From: Spirochaetales bacterium
GTDB taxonomy: Bacteria; Spirochaetota; Spirochaetia; SZUA-6; DRHE01
NCBI GenBank assembly: GCA_016930895.1
Contig: JAFGFV010000535.1
Coordinates: 1 to 5,430, forward strand
Direction of reading: 5' to 3'
DNA: 5,430 bases
Under the pieces are notes generated by a model, which saw only the letters and a program-made list of their open reading frames with translations, was not told the origin of the DNA and searched no databases. Below, piece after piece: positions 1-5,430 of the stretch (within the stretch, counting starts at the first letter, position 1; each line of letters opens with the position of its first letter). Position numbers and translations under genes: made by a program.

Positions 1-544
1 CATGCTCCACGTGCCCCGGGAGGAGCGCCTCAGGGACCCGGTCAACCTGGCCCAGATCCTGGAGATCGAGCGCCGCTATCCCGGGGTTCGGCTGATCCTG
101 GCCCACGTGGGCAGGGCCTACTGCAGCGAGGACGTGGGCAATGCCTTCGAGGTGCTGAAGGACACCGAACGGCTGGTTTTCGACTTCTCGGCCAACACCA
201 ACCCCTGGGTGTTCGCCCGGCTGCTCGAGGCGGTGGGGCCCCGGCGGGTGCTCTTCGGCAGCGACCTGCCGATCCTGCGCATGCGCATGCGCCGCATCTG
301 CGAGAACGGCCGGTACGTGAACCTGGTGCCTAAGGGTCTCTACGGGGACGTATCCGGGGACCCGAACATGCGGGAGGTGGAAGGGGCCGAGGCGGAGGGC
401 CTGACCCTGTTCATGTACGAGGAGCTGCGGGCCTTCCGGCGGGCGGCCGAGGAGAGGGGCCTGTCACCCGGCGACCTGAAAGACGTGTTCCACGACAACG
501 CCGCCGGGCTGATCGAGGCGGCGCGGCAGGGAGGGAAAGGATGA
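1..544 (+). CDS. Amidohydrolase-2 family metal-dependent hydrolase/decarboxylase, C-terminal part (5' end outside window)
   Basis: Only the last 180 residues are visible. The reading frame is open to the left edge, and the Met at base 2 is internal because it aligns with an internal Met of the complete paralogue at 1887-2942. The fragment is the second half of a TIM-barrel amidohydrolase of the PF04909 type (family including ACMSD-like decarboxylases and lactone hydrolases). Visible metal-site blocks are LHVPR (His at 8-10), LAHVGR (His at 104-106) and FGSDLP (Asp at 263-265). The N-terminal HxH is off the window. An Arg pair lies 9 and 10 residues after the Asp, as in both paralogues here. 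The C-terminal FHDNAAGL block closes the domain. The TGA stop at 542-544 overlaps the ATG of the next gene (ATGA), so the two are probably translationally coupled. Family assignment is firm; substrate and exact reaction are unknown. Confidence 0.92.
   Translation, partial: MLHVPREERLRDPVNLAQILEIERRYPGVRLILAHVGRAYCSEDVGNAFEVLKDTERLVFDFSANTNPWVFARLLEAVGPRRVLFGSDLPILRMRMRRICENGRYVNLVPKGLYGDVSGDPNMREVEGAEAEGLTLFMYEELRAFRRAAEERGLSPGDLKDVFHDNAAGLIEAARQGGKG
529..535 (+). promoter_or_regulatory. Shine-Dalgarno sequence deciding the start of the first URO-D gene
   Basis: A purine-rich GGGAGGG lies 5 bases before the ATG at 541, inside the end of the upstream coding region. The alternative ATG at 604, which fits the usual family N-terminus better, has no well-placed site: the nearest GAGGA is about 19 bases upstream. 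This favours initiation at 541 with an ATGA overlap. Confidence 0.7.
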
Positions 545-1890
545 AGGGCAAGGGCAGCGGGCCGCGAGCGGCCGGGCGCGAGGACTCCACGGCCAGGGCC
601 GCCATGACGTCCCGGGAGCGGGTGGTGGCGGCCCTGAATCACCAGGAGCCTGACCGGGTCCCTCTGGACCTCGGGGGCACGATCATGAGCGGGATCATGG
701 CCCACCCCCTGGACCGGCTGCGCCGGCACCTGGGGCTCGAGCACCGGCCGGTCAGGGTGTACGAGGTGTTCCAGATGCTCGGGGAGGTCGAGATGGACGT
801 GGTGGAGCGGCTGGGTATCGACGTGCTCCCCGTGGAGCCACCGGTCCAGTTCTTCGGCCTGCGCCGGGAGGGGTGGAAGCCCTGGCGCCTGTGGGACGGC
901 ACGGAGGTCCTGATGCCGGGACAGTTCGGGGTGGAGGTCGACAGCCGGGGCGACTGGCTTCTGCACACCGGCGGGGACCCCTCCCGACCCGTCGAGGGCC
1001 ACATGCCCAGGGGGGGATATTACTTCGACATGGCCTCCATGACCGACACCCACTACGACTACGTGCCTCCCTCGCTGGAGGAGGTGCGAAAGGAGGAACG
1101 CTTCGGCTCCGAGGAGCTGGAGTTCCTGGCGGCCCGGGCGGAAACCCTGCGGCGGGACACGGACAAGGCCCTGCTCCTGGGCTGCTGGGGGAAGTTCGGA
1201 CTGCCCTGGGTAGGGAGCATCCCGGACTTCCTGATGCTCCAGGCTCTGGATCCGCCCTATGTCCGGGAGCTTTTCGCGGTGCGCACCGAGACGGCCCTCG
1301 ACAACCTGGCCAGAGTGAAGCGGTATCTCGGCGACAACATCGACATCCTCGGTCTGGACGGCACCGATTACGGCGCTCAGAACGCCGAGCTGTTCTCCCC
1401 CGACGCCTTCGAAGAGCTGTACGTGCCCTTCTTCCGGGAGCAGAACGACTGGGTGCACGCCCATACCTCCTGGAAGACCTGGCTGCACACCTGCGGGTCG
1501 GTCCCGAATCTCCTGCCCATGCTGGTTGAGACCGGGCTGGACATCCTGAACCCGGTGCAGACTTCGGCCGCCGGGATGGACCCGGCCTGGCTCAAGGAGC
1601 GCTTCGGGGAGCGCCTGAGCTTCTGGGGCGGGGGCATCGACACCCAGAGGACCCTGCCTTTCGGCACTCCCGAACAGGTGGCCGAGGAGGTGCGGGAGCG
1701 TATCCGGATCTTCGCTCCGGGCGGGGGGTTCGTGTTCAACACCATCCACAATGTGCAAGCGGACACCCCGCCGGAGAACATCGCCGCCGCCTACGACACC
1801 GCCCGCATCGCCGGGAGGTACCCGGTGCGGCCCCGGCGGCCCCGGGGGCCCCTGCGGCCCGCGGGACGCCACCGGGAGGAGGCACCATGA
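541..1890 (+). CDS. URO-D family protein, corrinoid/zinc methyltransferase-like (MtaA/MtbA/CmuA type)
   Basis: A 449-residue protein of the uroporphyrinogen decarboxylase fold (PF01208). The family start RERVVAALNHQEPDRVPLDLG is recognisable at residues 25-45. Residues H316-T-C318-G form the His-x-Cys signature that, with a downstream Cys, binds zinc in methylcobalamin:CoM-type methyltransferases. At the usual place of that downstream Cys the protein reads N-T-I-H-N (400-404) followed by QADTPPENI, so the third ligand is not a Cys and may be His403 or absent. This points to methyl or C1 transfer rather than haem synthesis: it lies among amidohydrolases and no haem gene is nearby. The start at 541 is supported by the ribosome site, though it adds 21 residues before the usual Met (604). 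After about residue 428 an Arg/Pro-rich tail of about 20 residues follows, unlike the family. The TGA overlaps the next ATG. Substrate unknown. Confidence 0.92.
   Translation: MKGKGSGPRAAGREDSTARAAMTSRERVVAALNHQEPDRVPLDLGGTIMSGIMAHPLDRLRRHLGLEHRPVRVYEVFQMLGEVEMDVVERLGIDVLPVEPPVQFFGLRREGWKPWRLWDGTEVLMPGQFGVEVDSRGDWLLHTGGDPSRPVEGHMPRGGYYFDMASMTDTHYDYVPPSLEEVRKEERFGSEELEFLAARAETLRRDTDKALLLGCWGKFGLPWVGSIPDFLMLQALDPPYVRELFAVRTETALDNLARVKRYLGDNIDILGLDGTDYGAQNAELFSPDAFEELYVPFFREQNDWVHAHTSWKTWLHTCGSVPNLLPMLVETGLDILNPVQTSAAGMDPAWLKERFGERLSFWGGGIDTQRTLPFGTPEQVAEEVRERIRIFAPGGGFVFNTIHNVQADTPPENIAAAYDTARIAGRYPVRPRRPRGPLRPAGRHREEAP
1874..1882 (+). promoter_or_regulatory. Shine-Dalgarno sequence of the second amidohydrolase gene
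   Basis: GGGAGGAGG ends 4 bases before the ATG at 1887. It lies inside the Arg/Pro-rich 3' end of the preceding gene, so part of that odd tail may reflect the need to carry this site. Together with the ATGA overlap it supports coupled translation. Confidence 0.7.
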
Positions 1891-2942
1891 AGCGGTACTT
1901 CGAGCGGACGGACCTGGACCGGGATTTCTACGATCGGTGGATCGGCCCCCGCCTGCCGGCGCGGGTCTTCGACGTGCACGTGCACCTCAACCTCCCCGAG
2001 CACGTGACAGCGGTCACGGAAGAGCGCAGGCGCTCGGACTGGGCCATCGAGTGCGGGTACGTCCTGCCCTGCGAGGACGCCCATGCTGCGGCCCGGGAGC
2101 TGTTTCCGGGGGTCCAGTACCGCATCGCCGGCTTCCCCTGGCCGATCCGGGAGGCGGACCTGGCGGCCAACAACCGCTACCTGGCCGCCAAAGGGGCCGA
2201 AGGGCTCCTCACGCCCTTCATGGCGGTGCGCCCCGAGTGGGAGCCGGAGAGGGTGGAGGAGGAGCTGGTCGCCGGAGGGTTCGTGGGCTTCAAGCCCTAC
2301 CCCGACATGGTGAGCGGGGCCAAGGGCGCGGAGATCGGGATCTTCGATTTTCTTCCCCGGGAGCAGTGGGCAATCCTGGACCGGCACCGCAAGGCCGTGA
2401 TGCTCCACCTGCCCCGGGGAGAGCGCATCGCCAGCCCCGACAACCTCCGGGAGCTCCTGGCGGCCCGGCAGGCCTATCCCCGGGTCACGATCATCATCGC
2501 CCACTTCGGGCGCTCCTTCTGCCCGTACTACCTGGAGCGTGCTCTGGAGGAGCTGGGGGAGGCCAGGGCGGGGTTCTACTTCGACACCGCGGCGGTGATC
2601 AACCCGGCGGTCTACGATCTGGCCTTGGAGCGACTGTCCCCCTCCCAGGTGCTGTTCGGCACGGACCTGCCCATCCTGTTCTGGCACGGACGGCGCACCT
2701 GGACCGAGCGGGAGTACCGCAATCTTTGCCGGGAAGCCTACTCCTGGAACCGCCGGCACGAGCCGCCGGAGGTGGAGGCCGCCTACACCCTCTTTCTCTA
2801 TGAAGAGGTGCGGGCCATCCTGGACGCCGCCGACCGGCACGGTCTGTCCCCTGCGCAGCTGGGGGGGGTTTTCGGCGAGAACGCCGCCCGGCTGCTGGCG
2901 CCGGCCGGATCGGCGGCCTCGGCGGATCCCGGCCAAGCCTGA
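1887..2942 (+). CDS. Amidohydrolase-2 family metal-dependent hydrolase/decarboxylase (complete)
   Basis: A complete 351-residue TIM-barrel amidohydrolase (PF04909 type), close to the family's normal length, with no signal peptide, so cytoplasmic. All expected metal-site elements are seen: FDVHVHL with H31 and H33, MLHLPR with H174, IAHFGR with H206, and FGTDLP with D260. K136 in GFKPYPD is matched by a Lys in the minus-strand paralogue. Arg269-Arg270 follow the Asp by 9 and 10 residues in all three paralogues of the window and may bind an acidic substrate group (inference). The protein ends with FGENAARLL. Family members hydrolyse lactones or amides or decarboxylate aromatic or dicarboxylic acids without oxygen; which applies cannot be told. 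The ATG overlaps the preceding stop and has a strong ribosome site. The next gene starts 19 bases downstream. Confidence 0.95.
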   Translation: MKRYFERTDLDRDFYDRWIGPRLPARVFDVHVHLNLPEHVTAVTEERRRSDWAIECGYVLPCEDAHAAARELFPGVQYRIAGFPWPIREADLAANNRYLAAKGAEGLLTPFMAVRPEWEPERVEEELVAGGFVGFKPYPDMVSGAKGAEIGIFDFLPREQWAILDRHRKAVMLHLPRGERIASPDNLRELLAARQAYPRVTIIIAHFGRSFCPYYLERALEELGEARAGFYFDTAAVINPAVYDLALERLSPSQVLFGTDLPILFWHGRRTWTEREYRNLCREAYSWNRRHEPPEVEAAYTLFLYEEVRAILDAADRHGLSPAQLGGVFGENAARLLAPAGSAASADPGQA

Positions 2943-2948
2943 CGCGCG

Positions 2949-2955
2949 GAGAGGA
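2949..2955 (+). promoter_or_regulatory. Shine-Dalgarno sequence fixing the start of the second URO-D gene
   Basis: GAGAGGA lies 6 bases before the ATG at 2962. The same reading frame stays open upstream to an ATG at 2800, but that extension would lie inside the amidohydrolase gene in another frame and encodes unrelated Arg/Pro-rich sequence. The site supports the start at 2962. Confidence 0.6.
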
Positions 2956-2961
2956 CAGGCG

Positions 2962-4071
2962 ATGGAAACGATCTGGATACCGCGCCCTCAGCTGCGGCGG
3001 GCCCTGGAGCGCAACGAAGCCTTCTGGGAGGGCAGTCTCGACCGGGGGCCCCTGCTGTGGGTCACGGCGCCGGACATGGTGCCCAGCCCGGTTCCCCAGC
3101 CCGAGGAGCCGGGGGTGGAAGCGGAGATGTGGACCGACGTGGAGTATGTCATGACCGCGGCGGAGTACGACCTGTCGCGCACCTACTACGCCGGGGACGC
3201 CCTGCCGGTGTACAACCCCTGGCTGGGCCCGGACCAGGTGGCCGCCTGGCTCGGCGCTGAGATCCTGCTCAAGCCCAAGGAGTTCACCTCCTGGGTCACC
3301 CCGTTCGTGGACGACTGGGCCCGCCGCCCGACCTTGCGGATCGATCCCGAGAACCGGTGGTGGAAGCTGTACCTGGAGATCCTGCGGGCCTCCGTGGAGG
3401 CCGGCCGGGGCAAGTGGGTGACCGGTTACCCGGACCTGCATACGGGCATCGACGGCCTGAGCGCCATCCGGGGTCCCGAGCGGCTGCTGGTGGACCTGCT
3501 GGAGTGTCCGGAGCAGGTCGAGCGGGCCATGGGCCGGATGACCGAGCTGTTCGAGTTCGTGGTCGACACGGTCTCGGAGCTCGTGCTGCCCTCGGGTCAG
3601 GGCACGAGCAACTGGACCATGGGCTGGAGCGCCCGGCGCTTCCTGTGCATCGGGCAGAACGATTTCACCTGCATGATCTCTCCGGAGATGTTCGACCGCT
3701 TCTGCCTCCAGGATATCGTGGAGACCACCAACTACGTGGACCGTTCGCTCTATCACCTGGACGGCCCCGGGGCGATCCGGCACCTGCCCCGGATCCTGGA
3801 GATCGAATCCCTGGACTGCGTGCAGTGGATCCATGGCTCGGGTCAGCCCCCCGCCTCTCACTGGCTGGAGCTCCTCAAGGGGATCCAGGACGCGGGCAAG
3901 AGCGTGCAGGTCTACTACGGCCCCACCCACGGCGACGAGGCGGACATGGGCGAGGAGCTGCGCATCCTGTGCCGGGAGCTGGACCGGGACCGCCTGTTCT
4001 TCTGGGCCACGGTGGGCTCGATCGAGGAGGCGGACCGCCTCGTGCGGATCGCGGGGGAGAAGAGCGGATAG
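2962..4071 (+). CDS. Divergent URO-D family protein with His-Leu-Asp signature
   Basis: A 369-residue protein starting at the ATG at 2962, which sits in the 19-base gap after the amidohydrolase and has a ribosome site. It is recognised as URO-D-like by RNEAFW near residues 17-22, GYPDLHTGID at 155-164, the following LRG/PE-type segment (IRGPERLLVDLLECPEQV), SPEMFDRF, and YHLDGPGAIRHL from Tyr264. In place of the zinc-type His-x-Cys-Gly it has H265-L-D267-G. This resembles a subgroup of URO-D-like proteins that I recall with the YHLDGPG signature and a following QW-x-x-G-x-G (here Q288-W289 to G294). The paired Cys ligand is therefore missing, so metal use and reaction may differ from the URO-D protein encoded at 541-1890. 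It probably works with the adjacent amidohydrolase, being the second copy of an amidohydrolase/URO-D pair. No signal peptide or membrane segment is seen. Function unknown. Confidence 0.9.
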   Translation: METIWIPRPQLRRALERNEAFWEGSLDRGPLLWVTAPDMVPSPVPQPEEPGVEAEMWTDVEYVMTAAEYDLSRTYYAGDALPVYNPWLGPDQVAAWLGAEILLKPKEFTSWVTPFVDDWARRPTLRIDPENRWWKLYLEILRASVEAGRGKWVTGYPDLHTGIDGLSAIRGPERLLVDLLECPEQVERAMGRMTELFEFVVDTVSELVLPSGQGTSNWTMGWSARRFLCIGQNDFTCMISPEMFDRFCLQDIVETTNYVDRSLYHLDGPGAIRHLPRILEIESLDCVQWIHGSGQPPASHWLELLKGIQDAGKSVQVYYGPTHGDEADMGEELRILCRELDRDRLFFWATVGSIEEADRLVRIAGEKSG

Positions 4072-4085
4072 GGTCGAAACCTTCT

Positions 4086-4100
4086 GCGCCGCCGCGGCGC
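4086..4100. terminator. Possible short hairpin between convergent genes
   Basis: Arms GCGCCG (4086-4091) and CGGCGC (4095-4100) are perfectly complementary around a 3-base loop, in the 46-base gap between two convergent stop codons. No T-run follows on either strand, so it is not a classical intrinsic terminator. In DNA this GC-rich, short palindromes occur by chance. Position is the main support. Confidence 0.25.
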
Positions 4101-4117
4101 GGATTCGGGCGACGAAC

Positions 4118-4666
4118 TCAGGCCAGGACCACGATGCTCGATATCGCCAGCGCGATTCCAGCCAGCTTCAGGACACTGGGTTTTTCCTTGAGAAGCAGAA
4201 AGGCAATCGCTGCCGTGAAGATGAAGGACAGCTGGGTAATCGGAATCACTACGCTCACCTCGCCGAGCCTGAGGGCCATGAAGATGAAGTACAGCGAAAC
4301 GACCATGATCAGGCTGCTTGCCCCAGCCGTCTTGAGCAGCCGGGGGGAAGGGCGGAGCCGGGTGCGGCGCACGGCCAGCACAACCGCGCCGATCGCGGCC
4401 ACCACCACGTAGCGGTACAGGATGAGAGGCAGGGTTTCCGCTCCCGAGCTCAGGGCAATCTTGTTGACGATGTTCAGCCCGGAGACGACCAGGAGGGCGG
4501 CGAGGCTGAACTTCAGGCCCGGGTAGCGGCCCTGGGCGGTGCGCTGCAGGGAGAACAGGAAGGCCAGATTGGCCGCCGCACACAGGGGGAGAATGAGCAG
4601 AGCCTGGAGCGTGTAGAAGAGGTTGATGTTGCCGCCCATGCCGAGCAGCGCGAACCGCTTGCCCAT
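4118..4666 (-). CDS. Half-size EamA/DMT-like membrane protein, probably lacking the first EamA repeat
   Basis: A 182-residue hydrophobic protein with about six predicted membrane segments near residues 16-40, 52-71, 79-99, 111-131, 137-159 and 164-181. From residue about 51 on it reads like the second repeat of a drug/metabolite transporter (PF00892): a helix ending GLNIVNKIALSSGA, LILYRYVVVAA, a VSVVIPITQLSFIF helix, LLLKEKPS, then a last helix ending VVLA. Full transporters of this class have two such repeats and about 280-300 residues; here only one repeat and one extra helix are present. There is no room upstream, because the amidohydrolase gene ends 24 bases before this ATG. It may be a small transporter working as a dimer or an N-terminally truncated remnant. 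No clear ribosome site precedes the ATG. Base composition is lower (53% and 57% G+C in lines 4201 and 4261), with ATT, TTT, CTT, GAA, AAA and ATA codons rare in its neighbours. A role in moving the pathway's substrate is only inferred from position. Confidence 0.72.
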   Translation of the reverse strand: MGKRFALLGMGGNINLFYTLQALLILPLCAAANLAFLFSLQRTAQGRYPGLKFSLAALLVVSGLNIVNKIALSSGAETLPLILYRYVVVAAIGAVVLAVRRTRLRPSPRLLKTAGASSLIMVVSLYFIFMALRLGEVSVVIPITQLSFIFTAAIAFLLLKEKPSVLKLAGIALAISSIVVLA

Positions 4667-4690
4667 GGCACCGGCCGATCCGTCCGGACC

Positions 4691-5430
4691 CTACGCCCCC
4701 GGCCGGAGCACCCGCTGGAGCAGGCGGGCCCCGTTGTCGTGGAAGACCGCTTCGGTTTCCCGGCTGCTCAGTCCCACCCGCTCCGCGGCCCGGCGGATCG
4801 CCTGGATGATCTCGTAGACCATGAAGGAGGCTCGGAAGCTGTCGGACTGCACCCGGTAGGCGCTCTCCGGGTACCCGGGCAGAACCAGGTCCACCCAGTG
4901 GTCCATCACGTACACCCGGCGCCCGCGCATGGCCGGTACCGGGAAGTCGGTGGCGAACAGCAGGCGCTGGGAAGGCACGTGCTCGAGCAGGATCTGCAGG
5001 GCCAGGGGGTCCATGACCATGGAAGTGTCCAGATGCACGTTCTCCAGGGGGGTCAGGGCAGGCGCCGCCGCCTTCATCTCGTCGGGATGGTAGCAGCGGC
5101 CGCAGTGGGCCAGGACGATCTGGGCGTGCGGGTACTCCCGGGCGAGAGCGCGCACCCCCGCCTGGATCTCCGGGTCCGCCAGGCGGCCGGCGCGGGGCAC
5201 GTGCAGCAGCACGATCAGCCGCTGCCTGTCCGCCAGCTCCATCTCTACCGGGCCGAGCATGTCCTCCACCCTCAGGTCCCCGTAGTCGTCCCCATGCCAG
5301 GGCAGGTACACCTTGTAGCCGTAGAAGCCCCCGCGGGTCAGCTGCCCTTCGAGCTGCTCGGGCCCGCTCAGCCCCTTCCCCGCGATCAGCAGCGGATAGA
5401 TCCAGGGCTTCTCAGCCCCCGGTCCCTGAC
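4691..5430 (-). CDS. Amidohydrolase-2 family metal-dependent hydrolase/decarboxylase (5' end outside window)
   Basis: Reading right to left, the frame is open from the window edge to the TAG at 4693-4691, giving 245 visible residues. A GTG at 5311-5309 could be mistaken for the start, but the sequence before it (IYPLLIAGKGLSGPEQL, then GGFYGYK) aligns with the paralogue at 1887-2942 (LLTPFMAVRPEWEPERV, then GGFVGFK), so the gene continues beyond 5430; roughly 70-80 N-terminal residues with the HxH motif should lie outside. Visible metal-site blocks are LLHVPR (His near 5202), LAHCGR (His near 5106) and FATDFP (Asp near 4947). The Lys at 5314-5312 matches K136 of the paralogue. An Arg pair follows the Asp by 9 and 10 residues. 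FHDNGARLL ends the domain. It lies convergent to the main operon and just upstream of the membrane-protein gene, probably co-transcribed with it. Substrate unknown. Confidence 0.93.
   Translation of the reverse strand, partial: QGPGAEKPWIYPLLIAGKGLSGPEQLEGQLTRGGFYGYKVYLPWHGDDYGDLRVEDMLGPVEMELADRQRLIVLLHVPRAGRLADPEIQAGVRALAREYPHAQIVLAHCGRCYHPDEMKAAAPALTPLENVHLDTSMVMDPLALQILLEHVPSQRLLFATDFPVPAMRGRRVYVMDHWVDLVLPGYPESAYRVQSDSFRASFMVYEIIQAIRRAAERVGLSSRETEAVFHDNGARLLQRVLRPGA

Noticed and set aside
340..1872. Long minus-strand open frame opposite the first URO-D gene (510 residues)
   Set aside because: Its product is Pro/Gly/His/Val-rich with no domain, and it is antisense to a clear family gene. 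Long antisense frames are expected in DNA this GC-rich.
541..1890. HemE, the haem-pathway uroporphyrinogen decarboxylase
   Set aside because: The His-x-Cys-Gly motif, the extra length and the amidohydrolase neighbours fit the methyltransferase-like branch. No other haem gene is present.
1791..2936. Minus-strand open frame of 381 residues opposite the second amidohydrolase gene
   Set aside because: Low-complexity composition and no recognisable motif; mirror of a well-supported gene with all catalytic residues.
2800..2961. Longer N-terminus for the second URO-D gene from ATG 2800
   Set aside because: It would overlap the amidohydrolase gene by over 140 bases in another frame, and the extra residues do not resemble the family. 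ATG 2962 has a ribosome site and fits the family start.
2599..3930. Minus-strand open frame of 443 residues opposite the second URO-D gene
   Set aside because: Same character: Arg/Pro/Gly/His-rich, no domain, spans two real genes on the other strand.
4667..4693. Stop-codon readthrough joining the minus-strand amidohydrolase to the membrane protein
   Set aside because: The two frames are in register with one TAG and 8 sense codons between them, but this happens by chance in one of three cases and no recoding signal is visible.
4691..5311. GTG at 5311 as the start of the minus-strand amidohydrolase
   Set aside because: Coding similarity to the complete paralogue continues without a stop from this GTG to the window edge, so the Val is internal.
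1..5430. tRNA, rRNA, CRISPR array, insertion sequence or riboswitch
   Set aside because: No cloverleaf, regular repeat-spacer pattern, transposase motif or terminal inverted repeat was seen. Coding sequence fills nearly the whole window and the longest gap is 46 bases.

Overview
The window is gene-dense, very GC-rich bacterial DNA. One 60-base line inside the third gene (2221-2280) counts to 75% G+C. Genes carry strong Shine-Dalgarno sequences and two junctions are ATGA stop/start overlaps. Nothing identifies the species. The gene families (amidohydrolase-2 and URO-D-type methyltransferases in repeated pairs) are typical of metabolically versatile, often anaerobic or soil/sediment bacteria, but that is inference from context only.

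Layout: positions 1-4071 hold a tight plus-strand operon of four genes alternating between two enzyme families: amidohydrolase-2 (5' end off the window), URO-D family, amidohydrolase-2 (complete), URO-D family (divergent). The first three overlap by ATGA and the fourth follows after 19 bases. A 46-base convergent gap (4072-4117) contains one short GC-rich hairpin. The minus strand then carries, in its own reading direction, a third amidohydrolase-2 gene (running in from beyond the right edge, ending at 4691) and, 24 bases after it, a short gene for a half-size EamA/DMT-like membrane protein (4666 to 4118).

The three amidohydrolases are clearly paralogous. They share the LHxPR, AHxGR and F(G/A)(T/S)D(L/F)P metal-site blocks, an arginine pair exactly 9 and 10 residues after the metal-binding Asp, and the same C-terminal F-x-(D/E)-N-(A/G)-A block. 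The two URO-D proteins differ in their active-site signature: one has the His-x-Cys-Gly zinc-type motif of corrinoid methyltransferases, the other has His-Leu-Asp at the probable equivalent place.

Inferred role: a catabolic cluster in which metal-dependent hydrolases or decarboxylases and URO-D-type C1-transfer proteins act on related small organic substrates, possibly aided by the membrane protein. The substrate cannot be read from the sequence, and no corrinoid protein, regulator or RNA gene is visible here.
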